From contig JAYGXS010000004.1 in the NCBI GenBank assembly GCA_036362985.1, forward strand, positions 5,559,076 through 5,623,075: a DNA stretch of 64,000 nt, read 5' to 3'. A program made the position numbers and the translations under genes. This DNA comes from Ligula intestinalis. Lineage: Eukaryota; Platyhelminthes; Cestoda; Diphyllobothriidea; Diphyllobothriidae. The notes beneath the pieces are model-generated. The model did not search any database. It saw only the letters and a list, made by a program, of their open reading frames with translations, and was not told where the DNA came from. This document shows, one piece after another, positions 1 to 10,320 of the stretch; positions within the stretch are counted from its first letter, which is position 1; each line of letters opens with the position of its first letter.

Positions 1-1906
1 GAGTCAACACTCACTTAAAACGCATGGTGAACTAAGGAGGAAGCAGTGCAAAAACTCCTACCATTAAAACGGGGACAGAGTTCAGGGGAACTCCGATTAA
101 AAAGAAAACAAAACGTAGGCGAAAAAACTGCTTCTGTAAAATTAAGGAGGTTGATTGATAGGATTAATTGTAGTACAATGAGACAAGACTGCTGATGAGA
201 ACGTATGAGGGTTGGAAACGGTTATTTTCAATTGGAGAAATCAAATAGCAGCAGAGGCTGTCGTTCACCACTGTAACACCGCTTGACTGGCTTCATGATC
301 AACTATCAAGGATGTGAGACCGGAAAAGGCCATCGCGGACAACAGGGTCGACAAGATGAGGGAACGGCAGAGGTCACGTGATTATCACCGAAAAACCGGA
401 GATGTGACCTTCTGGACCGCGGACTCCAGCGACGAGCTGGCGAAAATAGCAGAACCACCGTGAGCACGATAAGAGAACATGAAGTCCATCGTCAGGGTTG
501 TAAAACGGAGAATGGAGAAAATGGCAATGATGACTAGACAGAGACGGGAACGAAAAATCGTTACAAATATCACTTTATAGAGGAAGAAATAGAAATATAT
601 GGAAAACAATGTAATATAAATATAACCACCTCAAATACCAGGAGGAACTTTTTCAAAGTCCAAAAGTTGTGTGTTTGGGGAGGAGACAGATAACAAGGAC
701 CTTATATCTTCCGAAGTTAAGTGTTTACGTAATTTGCCTTTAAAAACTGCTAAGTTAGACGACAGCCTCATTTCAAGGGGAATATTATTCCAGAGGAAGA
801 CATATTTGGAGGCAAAGAAGCGAGAATGGTTCGATGTGGAGCTAAAGAGGGTGTTATAATCCTGGAGGAATTACTTGTGGCATAAGTTGTATCTGCGGGA
901 ATAAGAGTGTCGATTCCTGGGAGGTGAGGGGTAGGGTTTACACGAAAAAGGAAGCAGAGGCCCGCTTCGAGTCTTCTGACCCAAATAAATGTCATGTTTG
1001 CTAACTGACATCTCTTCGCATAAGAAGAAGTGGATCGAAGAAGAGCGAATATTTTGCGAGTAAACACCCTCTGTACATTTTCAACCTAACCGTGGTCAGA
1101 AGCATTCATTAGACCAAAGAGGGGACAGCAGTATTCTGGGATGGGTAGAATATACATGCGATAAAGTTTCAACTTTATTTCCAGCAGGGAGAAATTATGT
1201 GATATAAAACCACATATCTATGCAGCCTTCAAAGATATTCGATCCACATGAGGCGACAATGCTAGTTTATTTGTTTAGCTTAGACCTTAGTCTTTTATAG
1301 TGGATTGTTCTAAAAGTGGACTATTTGGAAAGACTTGTGGACGAGGACGCTTGGCGGGACCGAAACACATGAAGCTACACTTTGATAAAGAGGATTCCAT
1401 CTGCCAGGTAGCACTCCAACGAGAGAGTGAAAGCAGGTCCGCGTTTATTTTACCAACGCATATATTAGCTGTGTCCTTAGAAAATGAGTATATATGCATT
1501 TTAGGTCGTCTGCATAAATGAGATCGTGTGAATTATTCAGAAAAGTCGAAATTTCATTAATTTATAGAAGGAAGATTAAAGGACCCGATACAGTGCCTTG
1601 AAAAACGCCACTCGTGATAAGCTGAGCAGTGGAGTAAAAATTACCTACTAAGACCTTCTGGCTGCGGTTAGAGATGTAGGAGCCAACGAAGTCGAGGAGA
1701 GGAGGACGGATGCCAACGGCTTCCAATTTTACAAGAAGCCGTCTGTGCGGTACCTTGTCAAAGGCCTTGCTCAGGTCAAAGTAGAAAACAACTATGGATT
1801 CCCGGTCGTTACGGAGGGACGTGACGTGGTTAAGACAAGCTAAGTGAAACGTCTTGCATGATCGCCCGGGTAGAAAACCATGCCGTGAGTAGCTTAAAAG
1901 CTTGGT
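1..1906 (-). mobile_element. CR1-like non-LTR retrotransposon, 3' part, broken
   Basis: Read on the minus strand, this is the C-terminal half of a reverse transcriptase followed by a 3' untranslated tail at the left edge. It aligns along its length, at roughly 85-90 % by eye, with the copy at 61490-63400. Shared blocks include the WSATWQME segment with SKCSFMCFGPAK (near 1290-1490) and the RRLEAGLCFLFRVN segment (near 940-1000). The frame is broken by indels, so only short pieces remain open (768-1067, 1287-1499). Homology stops at about 1905, at an AAGCTT that lies a few bases past the element position where the fragment 7686-7803 ends. The two may be halves of one insertion. Confidence 0.8.
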
Positions 1907-2440
1907 TTAATATAATTTTTATTATGCCACTTTACAGGCAATTGTAAAGCATTGGTAATGCACCTCTTGGGTGCCTCCCAAAACCTCGAAGACCGGAAAA
2001 AACCTAAAACAAACTACCTATGTTGCAGTTAGCATTGGTTTTACTTCAGGTTTTGTGTTTTGGCAATACTGGGCGAGATAGGGAGTTTGTTTCAAGGGAA
2101 AAAAGCCTGACTTCCAAGGTATGATACAAACGGAATATATGTACAGTTGTCAGCTGAGTTGACACATCAGCAGGAGAAATGTTGCACATCGTTTAAGGAC
2201 ATTAGTTCCAGACGGAGAGGGTTGGCACAAGAACAGAGTGCTCTCAGCCTTCCTTCAATGGTTGTCCGCAAAAGTTGCGCGCTATCGGCTGAAGGGTTAG
2301 CAGACTGCGGGCTGCTGCTTCAGCAGCATTGTCTTCAGTATGAAGCTTGGCGGGGTTCAAAGTCCACGAACGCCCTCAGAGTGAAAGAGAGATTCCACCG
2401 AGTCAGCATTCAAAATTCGTGAAAAATGTCCTGAATGTAG
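1907..2440. other. Spacer, nothing recognised
   Basis: About 530 bases between two minus-strand CR1-like fragments. The open frame at 2147-2422 has no recognisable motif or family resemblance and is probably chance. Confidence 0.4.
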
Positions 2441-2448
2441 AAAACTAG

Positions 2449-3180
2449 TTATAGCTCTCTTAAACATAGGGTAGCTTTGCTGGGTTTTAATATTTTGGAC
2501 AACTTATTCCAGATTGATATGGCGTTTGCTGAAAAGAATTGCCGGTACTTAACTGTACGTGCCATAGGAAGAAATAAAAATACGTCTCGATGACTGGCGC
2601 GTCGAGAGTGCTCAAGCTGCCTTATTGTACTGAGAGGATTAAAGGTTTGACTATTCAACAGTTTAAACAGTCAAAATAGACCCTTCTGCAATCTACGAAG
2701 CCACAGGGGATCCGGCTTTGTAAGTTCGCAACTTTGTTGGTAGGCTAAATTACGGTGTTCTGTAGTGAAAACTCTTCTAGTGAAGAAGTGCTGCACCGAT
2801 TCTATTTTCTTCCGTTCAATAGTGCGCAGAAGACTGAATAGGGGTGAGTAGTATTCAAGACTAGGTCTCACGTACATATTATAAAGGCTAGTTTTAACCC
2901 TTTTGTCTTAAACTTTCTAAGGATAAATCCGGTTGTTCGGCGTGCTTTCGAGACTATCAGGACACAGTGCTCTGACAAATTAAGACCATTAGAGTAGGAT
3001 ATGCCCAAATCTTTGATAACTCCTGGGACATTTAGTTCTTGGCCGTCAATGCTTAATTCCGGTTGATGATCGTCGCCAACAACCATGAGGGAACATTTGT
3101 GCCATGAAAGGGTGAGGCGCCATGTGCAGCACCACTGGGCGAAGGCCTGAAGATCCTTTTTTATCAGCTCGAACACGATG
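2449..3180 (-). pseudogene. CR1-like reverse transcriptase C-terminus, second subfamily
   Basis: Three minus-strand pieces in slightly different frames follow one another: 2868-3176 (AQWCCTWRLTLSWHKCSLMV, then IKDLGISYS), 2671-2877 (MYVRPSLEYYSPLF, then SVQHFFTRRVF) and 2449-2658. They match, in order, the region after the catalytic YADD box in CR1/Jockey-type reverse transcriptases: the thumb block with its KC motif, the KDLGI block and the LEY block. The catalytic part is missing. Sequence is clearly diverged from the fragment at 1-1906, so this is another subfamily. Two small frameshifts make it non-coding. Confidence 0.75.
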
Positions 3181-3700
3181 TTGCGATCTGTCGGTTTATA
3201 TCGATAAGCAACTCTTAACGATAACGATAACGACCTTGGCGCGCAACTCGATTTTCCGCAGCTAAGTGAATTTTCAAATTTTAATAGGATTTATCGTATT
3301 CTGTCGACTTTATTGGTATAACTGTTGTTCATAATTAAAATTTCTAACCCCTTAGCCACTCCACAAACTGGTGGTCGTTTTCTTAGACTATAGGTGAAAA
3401 TATACAGTTTTCTACTGTTTGTAGAGGTTATATCACCATATATATACAAAATGTCTTGGCAAATACACAATGGAAAACTTTCTAAGGTAGTCTAACTGCT
3501 AGTAAGTGATTTACAAGATTATTCTAATGGAAAAATTGTCGAAACCGGTATATGAGGATGACGATGAAGATTACAAATGATACAACTCATTAAGATCCTT
3601 CACGGTCCTAGCCGGCAGTAGTCAAGCAGTCGATTTGCCAAAGGATGACTCCGTGAAGATCAGGGTCCAAGTTCGTTGTGCCGCGCTTGTGTAAATTGAG
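3181..3700. other. AT-rich spacer
   Basis: No gene seen. It holds a short imperfect ACGATA repeat near 3217-3231 and otherwise AT-rich sequence. Confidence 0.4.
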
Positions 3701-4007
3701 GAAATTATCGTTTGCAAATTGTTGTTGGATTCTCCTGAGCCCGGGAATGATCACCAGAGAGGTGTCGTTGAAGGGCAAAATAAACAGCGGCAGGTGAGGA
3801 GAGAATTGAGCTGTGGAGTGTGTTTAGCAAGACAGTTGCTGGCACGCGTCAAAACCGAAAATGTGCTTGTGTGTTATATTTTGTTTGAACAAAATTGGTT
3901 ATTGATAGGTTTAAAATACGTACATGTTGAGCCAAGAGCCCATATAACTCCTCCACCAGAGCGTTGGTGGGTTACAAACGCTCGACAAAAGAGGATTTAC
4001 AAAAAGG

Positions 4008-4970
4008 TTAAACAAAAAAGTCTCGCAAGTTGGTAGGAAAACGAGCATGTCTACCAGAACGAGTGCAAGGGGGGGAAGGCGTGGGAGGGGGGCTGAGAGG
4101 GGTGGGGGTAGGTTCGGATGGGGAGGGTGGCGTTGGGCTGTGGGCAGCAGGTGGAGTGCAGGGCGAAGGTGCCGTGGAAGTGGACGGACCCGGTGCTGGT
4201 GTCGTGCATTCAACGTAGGCCGACTTCAGTCTGTCGATGGAGACCTTATCAGTAGCATCAGCCTTTTGGATGACAAAATATTTGTCCTTCCGTTCAAGCA
4301 CTTTGAAGGGACCATCGTATGGTGGACAAAAGGCCCTGCGAACTGCGTCGTGCCGGACAAACATGAATGGGGTTATGTGCAAGTCGTCGTGCACGAAAAC
4401 GCGTCGAGGTGTCGCGCGTGTGGGGGTCGGGCGCACTGCGACCATTCGTTGCTGCAGCTGTTGCATGAAGTTGTTCGTAGCGTCAGGGGTGACGGGGGAA
4501 TACTGCACGAGCTCACCAGGTAAACGGAGGGACGTGCCGTAAACGAGATCGGCGGCAGTGCATTGAATGTCTTCCTTAACAGTTGAGCGAATGTCAAGGA
4601 GGACGAATGGCAGGTTGTCGCTCCAGTTGTGCGGGGCAGGTTGAGACATCAGCGCCGACTTCAACTGACGGTGAAGGCATTCCACGAGGCCGTTTGATGC
4701 GTGGTGATAGGCAGTGGTGGTGATATGCGAGCACCCGAACCGTTTGGTGAACTCACGGAAGAGTGCAGATGTAAACTGGCTTCCGCGGTCAGTGGTGAGT
4801 GTAGCTGGAACACCGAAGTTGACTATCCAGTGCGTAAGGAAAACCATGGTAATATTCTCTGCCGAGGTGTCCGAGATGGGAACGGCGATGGGCCATCGTG
4901 TGCAACGATCAACAGCGATCAGAGTGTGCGTGAAATGGCGAGATGGGGGTGAGGGTCCGTCTAAATCCAT
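4008..4970 (-). pseudogene. Gypsy integrase core and C-terminal domain
   Basis: A 320-residue open frame. It begins at MDLDGPSPPS (first catalytic Asp), continues with LTTDRGSQF (second Asp) and NGLVECLHRQLK (catalytic Glu), so the DDE triad is present. The next conserved blocks are AADLVYG and PYDGPFKVLERKDKYF, the latter being the GPY/F module of Gypsy integrases. The tail is Pro/Ser/Thr-rich, and the stop codon lies at the 4008 end. A frameshift just upstream (near 4970-5020) detaches it from the zinc finger, so it is a fragment, although the core itself is intact. Confidence 0.85.
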
Positions 4971-5018
4971 GTGGATGTGTTGAAAACGGGCGTCGGGAAC
5001 CGCGAACGTGCTGGGAGG

Positions 5019-5240
5019 TTAAGCGGTGTGTCGTTGGACCTTCTTCGTTTGACAGGCTAAGAACTGTCTGGTCCAGGTCGAAATGTCGGTGCTCATCTTT
5101 GGCCAGACGAAACGGGCTGCGATGAGTTTGCGGCCGGCACGAACAACGGGGTGGGATAGCGAGTGGAAGTGGTCGAAAACAACCTTCCGGTAGGATTGGG
5201 GTACTATAGGACAAAGGGTACCTGTAAAAAAATCACACAC
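5019..5240 (-). pseudogene. Gypsy integrase zinc-finger (H2C2) fragment
   Basis: Contains FDHFHSLSHPVVRAGRKL and a following FVWPKM, then FLACQTKKVQRH. This is the HHCC zinc-binding head of Gypsy integrases. Only one of the two usual cysteines of the second pair is visible (ACQ), suggesting a lost ligand. It lies one frame away from both the RNase H and the core, so two frameshifts separate the pieces. Confidence 0.75.
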
Positions 5241-5569
5241 GATAGAGCCTGGTGCCGTGGGGAGGGGAGGGGAGCCTCACGCAGCTGAAGCAAAGAAGAC
5301 GCAAGCATTTCAATGATGGAGTCATCAAGCGCCTGCGCTTCCATAAGCTTCGCTTGGTCTAACGTGGTGATAAGAGCATTGACCTCTGGACGGGACAAGG
5401 TATCAGCAGCGATATTCTCATTACCGTGGACATAGCGTATGGCTGAGGTGACTTGAGAGATGTAGTCAAGGTGACGTACTTCACGTGGCGAATATCGATC
5501 TGGCTTAGCTTTGAAGGCGTAAGTGAGAGGTTTGTGATCCATGTGGACCTGGAAAGCTCTCCCCTCCAA
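5204..5569 (-). pseudogene. Gypsy RNase H domain fragment
   Basis: The frame contains FQVHMDHKPLTYAF, then YSPREVRHLDYISQ and NIAADTLSRPE. These are the DHKPL, R-H-LDYISQ and VADxLSR blocks of the Gypsy RNase H/connection region. The catalytic acidic residues that precede them are missing through truncation at about 5625. The frame runs on into the linker before the integrase zinc finger, then shifts. Confidence 0.8.
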
Positions 5570-5625
5570 CAGGTGGCGAAAATGTCGGATGCCTAGGTAA
5601 ATTGCGAGAAGTTCACGCTAGAGCA

Positions 5626-6509
5626 TATTAGATTTAATTTTTACAAATGACGTCCACCCTCTCTTTATGAATTTTCATTGTGATCTCTTCACAAGTGACC
5701 ACGCATGAATTCAGTGTTGTTTTCCAGTCTCTCTTTCTAAAAAGCCTGAGCTAAAATGAAATAACCTCGATTTTGCTAACGCAAACCTTGAACTCATAAA
5801 TGACTTTGCAAGTACTCTAGATTGGCATGCTATTTTTTCAACAAATGATCCAATCTTTTTCAATGAACTTTTACGAAACCTTACAAAAAAATTCACACTT
5901 TCATCCCACTTAAGCCTATTAAATCAAATTCAGCTTCCTCTACCGTTCCAGATTTTCTCCAAAATAGACTTAAATTACGGAAGCAACTTAAGGATCCGTC
6001 TAATAGCTCTTTGTCGGTGCACCTCAGGATAGCGCAAACATTTGAATTAGCGCTAAAAATAAGGCTTGCACGCGATAGGCGTAGGGAGTCCCTGGCACTA
6101 AATGATGCTAACTCTTCCAAATCCGTTGCTCAAGTCTTCCGTTTTCGGTCATCCGCTAAGCTTCAGAAAGTCATTCCGCCTTTACTCGATAGTAGTAATC
6201 ATTTTGTTACAGAGGATTTGGCCAAAGCAGAAATGTTAAATTCCTTCTTCGCCAAGTTCTTTACAATTGAGACTAGTCCAACACCCGAAATACCTCTGAT
6301 ATGTGATGCGAATCTCACTTCAATTGATTTCTCACCTACAAGTATTCATGAAGAAATAGCTCGTCTCAACAGTTCACATTCAGTCGGGACGGATAGCATT
6401 CCAAACTCATTTATTAAGCAATTAGGACATTTTCCTTGTTTACTGAGCAAATTATTTACAATATTTCTCGAAAACGTTTTTTCCTGATTCTTGGAAAACT
6501 TCTATTGTA
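5626..6509 (+). mobile_element. CR1-like element: endonuclease C-terminus to start of reverse transcriptase
   Basis: The plus strand reads LDLIFTND and TSDHA near 5640-5706, the C-terminal blocks of an apurinic-type endonuclease. It then runs through a linker into the reverse transcriptase N-terminus (6011-6487: ELALKIRLARDRRRES, later SSHSVGTDSIPNSFIK). It aligns with the element at 61.3-64 kb at roughly 55 % of residues, so it is a separate subfamily. There are frameshifts near 5900-6010 and at 6478. The match continues in a shifted frame through DSWKTSIV and stops at 6509, where a minus-strand fragment starts. Confidence 0.8.
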
Positions 6510-6510
6510 A

Positions 6511-7676
6511 ACTATTGCACGTCAGGAAGGTTAAAATCACCTGCAATCCAGCAATACCTAAGATTCAAGTCAGCTGCGGCATGAAATGCCTGCGAGAGAC
6601 AAAGATCGTAGTCCGCATTGGCATTAGGTGGGTGATAAACACAGCCAACAAGTAAGGAGTTTTTTTTTTCGAACAACTCGTAGCCAGCAGCTCTCCTCCA
6701 CCGCCGGGAATTGAGGATAGTCCAACGGGAGAAATGTAAGTGGCTACTTTATATAGATGCAGCTTCCTCCGCCACAGCCATTGTTTCGATCGTTCCGAAC
6801 GCACGCAAAGCCTAGAACAGAGATTTCAGAGTCAGCTAAACAGGCCGATGCCCATGTCTCAGTTACCATAACAATGTCTGGGCGGTTGACGAAAACCATA
6901 GTCTGGAGCAGAGGCATTTTATTAATCAGTGATCTGGCATTTAAAACGACCAATTTAAGAGGGCATGTCTTAGGTTTCGGTGGCGGGACAGCTAGGCCGT
7001 CACTGTTACCGGCTTTGACCAGACAGATGTTCTTTTGACTTGAACTATTTGTCCCTGTCTTATTTTGAGACTTGTTTCGCCATTGGTTCTCCGTTTCTCC
7101 AGCTCTATTATTAGCTGTCTCCGCTCTTTCAACTCGTAATCCGGCTAAAGAAAAACTTGTGTATATCAGACTCCGTAAGAATGGTTTGCGCTCAAGCAAG
7201 ATTTTTGCCTGTGCTTCAGTTTCTAAAATAACTTTTAGAGGTCGTGGCCGAGAAATTGATTCTGGAGCTGTCTGAGACTTCCCTATTCGAAATGCCTTAA
7301 GAATGCGGAAAGACTCGCCTGGTTTTAGCAACGGTTTGGCGTACACTCGCATAAGACCCACGTCATGGTCAATTCGTTCTTGTGCAATTGATGACTCTGA
7401 CTCTGGAGCCCCCTTTACAACTATTTTCTGCTTGCGACTCAATGGGGCATATGTTGCGAGCTCACGTGTTTCGGCCGAGGAAGCACTTGTATCCGGTACA
7501 CTCGGTTCTGATTTACTGGCTATTGGGTTAGCTGAGTGCAAACCCGTGAACTGTTTGGCCTTCTCAGGCTTATGCCTCTTTTGAGTTATGATCTTGTCAA
7601 CCTCTTGGCCATCGCTTTCTTGTGCAGAGTCAAGCAACGATGTGGTGCAAGGATGCAAATCCCGATAATTGCTAGT
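6511..7676 (-). pseudogene. CR1-like ORF1-type domain fused to endonuclease N-terminus
   Basis: The main minus-strand frame (6744-7658, opening at TTG and open a little further upstream) starts with a polar region. It then shows RPRPLKVILETEAQAKILLE, which resembles the RNA-binding ORF1 protein of CR1/L2-type elements, and without a stop runs into LKLVVLNARSLINKMPLL and MVTETWAS. Those are the first blocks of the endonuclease, with the TETW catalytic segment. After two frameshifts (near 6760 and 6565) the catalytic GDFN motif follows at 6530-6541. Domain order and spacing fit one ORF1-plus-endonuclease frame. The rest of the endonuclease is absent at the 6510 junction. Confidence 0.75.
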
Positions 7677-7685
7677 GTCGCTTCA

Positions 7686-7803
7686 GCAAAAATCGAGAAT
7701 TCGATTAAAAATTATCTTTTCCAGAAGTTTGGCTAGTGCCGGGGTTTATGAACACCGCGTTAGTTATTTATTTCCGAACAAGATCCTGACTTAAAGATTG
7801 GAA
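7686..7803 (-). mobile_element. CR1-like reverse transcriptase scrap (palm, FKSGS-EINN block)
   Basis: This 118-base piece aligns at close to 88 % by eye with 63398-63508 on the same strand. It covers the block reading FKSGS, then EINN and RGVHK, and ends at ILDFC. There is one stop and one single-base deletion. In element coordinates its 3' end lies about ten bases short of the 5' end of the copy at 1-1906. Confidence 0.8.
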
Positions 7804-7811
7804 GGGTTTAA

Positions 7812-10140
7812 AGGTTACAGGCAAGAAATGCCCTTGAGGACCAGCCAAACATATGGAAGGCAGATTTCAATTCAATGAAGAATGCACTATCGACCGTGAA
7901 TTGGGACTGCCTACTCAAGGGGGATCCGGAGGAGGATTGGAGATCACTCAAGAGGGTTGCATTAGATCTGCTTAAGCGCTTTTGTCCGGTCAAGGTACAC
8001 AAGACGACAAGTCGTCCTGCCTGGTTGACGAGAGACCTTAACAGGCAACGGAAGAAGAAGAATAGGAAATGGAAGTTATTCAGGAAAACTGGGTCGCCAG
8101 TTCACCTCGAGGAATTCCGACGCCAAAGAAATGCAGTAAAAAAATCAATTCGCCAGGCCAGGAAAAACTATGAATCAAGAATCCTCCAACAGGCCGAAGA
8201 AAAGCCCAAAATTCTATTCCGCTATATTAACAGTAGATTAAAAAACAAGGATCCTGTCGCAGTACTTAAGAATGATGATGGCGGAGAAGTCGTTGAGAAT
8301 GACGAGAAAGCCAAGTACTGTAGCCGGTTCTTTGCCTCGGTATTCACTAGGGAAACCGAGCTTCATTTTGATAATGCCAACAGTGCTGCTGCAAACGCCG
8401 GTCCGGCACTTCATTCTCTACTATTTCCAACATCTGTAGTTAAGAGGGAGCTGCAGAGCCTCAAAGAAGCAAAGTCATCCGGTCCAGACAATATACCAGC
8501 CAAGTTCTTGAAAGAATTGGCAAGCGAACTCTCAGAGCCCCTAGCACATATCTTTCGTTCTTCATTTGAACTAGGAAAACTGCCATCTGAATGGAAAATG
8601 GCAAATATTTACCCGATATACAAGGGCGGAGCTCGAACGAAGGTTAACAATTACCGGCCCGTCAGCCTAACTTGCATTTGCTGTAAGGTGATGGAAACGA
8701 TAATTAAGAAGACGAAAATGGAGTTCTTGGAGGAGAACAATCTACTGTCAGGGCTCCAACACGGCTTCAGAAAGAACCATTCTTGCCTTTCCAGCCTTCT
8801 ACTATCCACTGAGCAGTGGACTCGCGCACTAGATGAAGATGGTAAGGTTGACGTCATCTATACGGACTTCAAGAAGGCATTCGACAGCGTCCCACATAAG
8901 CGTCTAATGTATAAATTGTCAGAAATTGGCATAAGAGGAAACCTGCTGGCATGGATCACAGATTTTCTCACAGGGCGATCGCAAACTGTGTGCATCGGTG
9001 ACTCAAAGTCAAACCCTACATCTGTTCTGAGTGGCGTCCCCCAAGGCTCTGTCTTAGGGCCCCTGCTCTTCCTCATCTATATCAACGACTGCGTCAACGA
9101 CCTGGGTTGCAGTGCTATCATGTTTGCCGACGACGTCAAACTCTGGAGAGCCATCAGGTCTGACGCCGATAGGAAAGCGCTTCAAGAGAGTCTTAATCGA
9201 CTTAGCTGCTGGTCTGCTCGTTGGCTTTTAAACTTCAACATTAGTAAGTGTGTGGTTTTAAGACTCCGTACTAGAAGGACTGATGAGGAGAACGATTCCT
9301 TCCAATACCTCCTCGATGGGCACCCACTTTCAAATGTGAACGAACAAAAGGATCTCGGTGTTCTAATAAATTCCTCACTCAAACCATCTACTCAGTGTGT
9401 AAAGGCAGCTAAACGCGCGACACAGGTGCTGTTTGCGATAAGGCGGGGATTCGTAAACATTGACAAGGAGCTCTTCAGGAAAACCTACGGAGCGTTTGTT
9501 CGGTCCCACTTGGAGTATGCTGTCCAGGCCTGGCGTCCGTGGTTCAAGAAGGATTACCTGCACCTGGAACGAGTGCAGGCGAGGGCTACGAAGATGGTCA
9601 AGAATCTTAGTCATCTGCCTTATGAAGACAGACTGACCGAACTTGATCTTTTCCCTCTCAATTATAGGCAACTCCGCGGGGACCTCATACAAACCTACCG
9701 AATTGTTAGAGGCCAAGACTGCGCCCTAGAATTTGATGATTTCTTCGAATTGGCTCGGACTGACCATCTGCGAGGTCATCCTTTTAAACTACAGAGGAAA
9801 CCGGCCCGTATCGACGTTCGACGAAACGCCTTCTCGCAGAGGGTCATTGGAGCGTGGAACGGACTCCCGGAAGATGTGGTCCTCTCAGATACTGTTGACA
9901 TTTTTAAACACAAACTTGATTCTCATTTGCTGAGAAACTGTGGCAGATATAATGAACAAAGTGTCAGTAGCAGCACCTTGCAACTGGCTCACACTTATCG
10001 CTGATGTTAAGCGTCCATTTGTACATTTGTATTATGTACTATTGTTACGGTGGACCTATTATGCGATTTTGGTTATGAATAGGGAGCTCAAGGGCGAAAG
10101 CCTTCTTCCCTTAATAAAGTGAATTAAAGTGACTTAATGT
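7812..10140 (+). mobile_element. CR1/Jockey-like non-LTR retrotransposon, 5'-truncated, coding part intact
   Basis: Starts inside the endonuclease-reverse transcriptase linker and runs to a 3' tail rich in AATAAAGTGA-type sequence (10110-10140). The tail resembles 59930-59978 (shared CTTCCCTTAATAAAGTGA), which supports the 3' end. The 5' truncation is typical of target-primed reverse transcription. No target-site duplication could be picked out. Confidence 0.75.
7875..10004 (+). CDS. Reverse transcriptase of a CR1/Jockey-like element (709 aa, open)
   Basis: Predicted RNA-dependent DNA polymerase for target-primed retrotransposition. Motifs run in order: a basic linker (RQRKKKNRKW, aa 53-65), the SSGPDNIPAKFL block (aa 198-210), NNYRPVSLTCI, QHGFRKNHSC, TDFKKAFDSVPHKRL (first catalytic Asp), SGVPQGSVLGPLLFLIYIND, MFADDVKLW (catalytic FADD box), KCVVLRL, KDLGVLI and the C-terminal VKNLSHLPYEDRL block. 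No stop or frameshift interrupts 709 codons, unlike nearly every other element frame here, so this is probably a young copy. The frame is also open upstream to 7812, so the ATG is conventional rather than a proven start. The endonuclease is missing, so the copy cannot move alone. Confidence 0.85.
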   Translation: MKNALSTVNWDCLLKGDPEEDWRSLKRVALDLLKRFCPVKVHKTTSRPAWLTRDLNRQRKKKNRKWKLFRKTGSPVHLEEFRRQRNAVKKSIRQARKNYESRILQQAEEKPKILFRYINSRLKNKDPVAVLKNDDGGEVVENDEKAKYCSRFFASVFTRETELHFDNANSAAANAGPALHSLLFPTSVVKRELQSLKEAKSSGPDNIPAKFLKELASELSEPLAHIFRSSFELGKLPSEWKMANIYPIYKGGARTKVNNYRPVSLTCICCKVMETIIKKTKMEFLEENNLLSGLQHGFRKNHSCLSSLLLSTEQWTRALDEDGKVDVIYTDFKKAFDSVPHKRLMYKLSEIGIRGNLLAWITDFLTGRSQTVCIGDSKSNPTSVLSGVPQGSVLGPLLFLIYINDCVNDLGCSAIMFADDVKLWRAIRSDADRKALQESLNRLSCWSARWLLNFNISKCVVLRLRTRRTDEENDSFQYLLDGHPLSNVNEQKDLGVLINSSLKPSTQCVKAAKRATQVLFAIRRGFVNIDKELFRKTYGAFVRSHLEYAVQAWRPWFKKDYLHLERVQARATKMVKNLSHLPYEDRLTELDLFPLNYRQLRGDLIQTYRIVRGQDCALEFDDFFELARTDHLRGHPFKLQRKPARIDVRRNAFSQRVIGAWNGLPEDVVLSDTVDIFKHKLDSHLLRNCGRYNEQSVSSSTLQLAHTYR

Positions 10141-10320
10141 AACGCAAATAAGCTTGTTCTTACAGATAATGTGCAGTCGGAGGGAGCACATATGAAATCA
10201 TGACAGAATTTCGAGTGAATTTTCACGGAAAAGAATGAAAACGGTCTAAAGCCAGAAAAGTTGTTCACAGTGCTGGCAGTAGGAAATCGTGTTGTAAAAG
10301 TTGCCTTTTGTCAAATAAAA

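Larger units (their letters stand above)
3700..5625 (-). mobile_element. Ty3/Gypsy-type LTR retrotransposon, 5'-truncated
   Basis: The minus strand reads RNase H, integrase zinc finger, integrase core and integrase C-terminus, the order of Ty3/Gypsy pol. Homology begins abruptly near 5625, inside the RNase H domain, where a plus-strand CR1-like fragment abuts it, so gag, protease and reverse transcriptase are gone. Sequence downstream of the last stop (3700-4007, minus strand) includes a purine-rich stretch (GGTGGAGGAG) that could be the polypurine tract before the 3' LTR. No second LTR exists here to confirm an LTR boundary. Confidence 0.8.

Noticed and set aside
181..240. Possible hammerhead core (CTGATGAGAACG, then GGAAACGG) on the plus strand
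   Set aside because: The pair next to GAAA is G-G, helix II is only three bases, and the homologous site at 61677 has lost the CTGATGA, so there is no conservation.
10141..10320. Resumption of the CR1-like copy interrupted at 7686 (AATAAGCTT at 10147)
   Set aside because: Only about nine bases match before similarity is lost; following codons do not read as the expected reverse transcriptase block.
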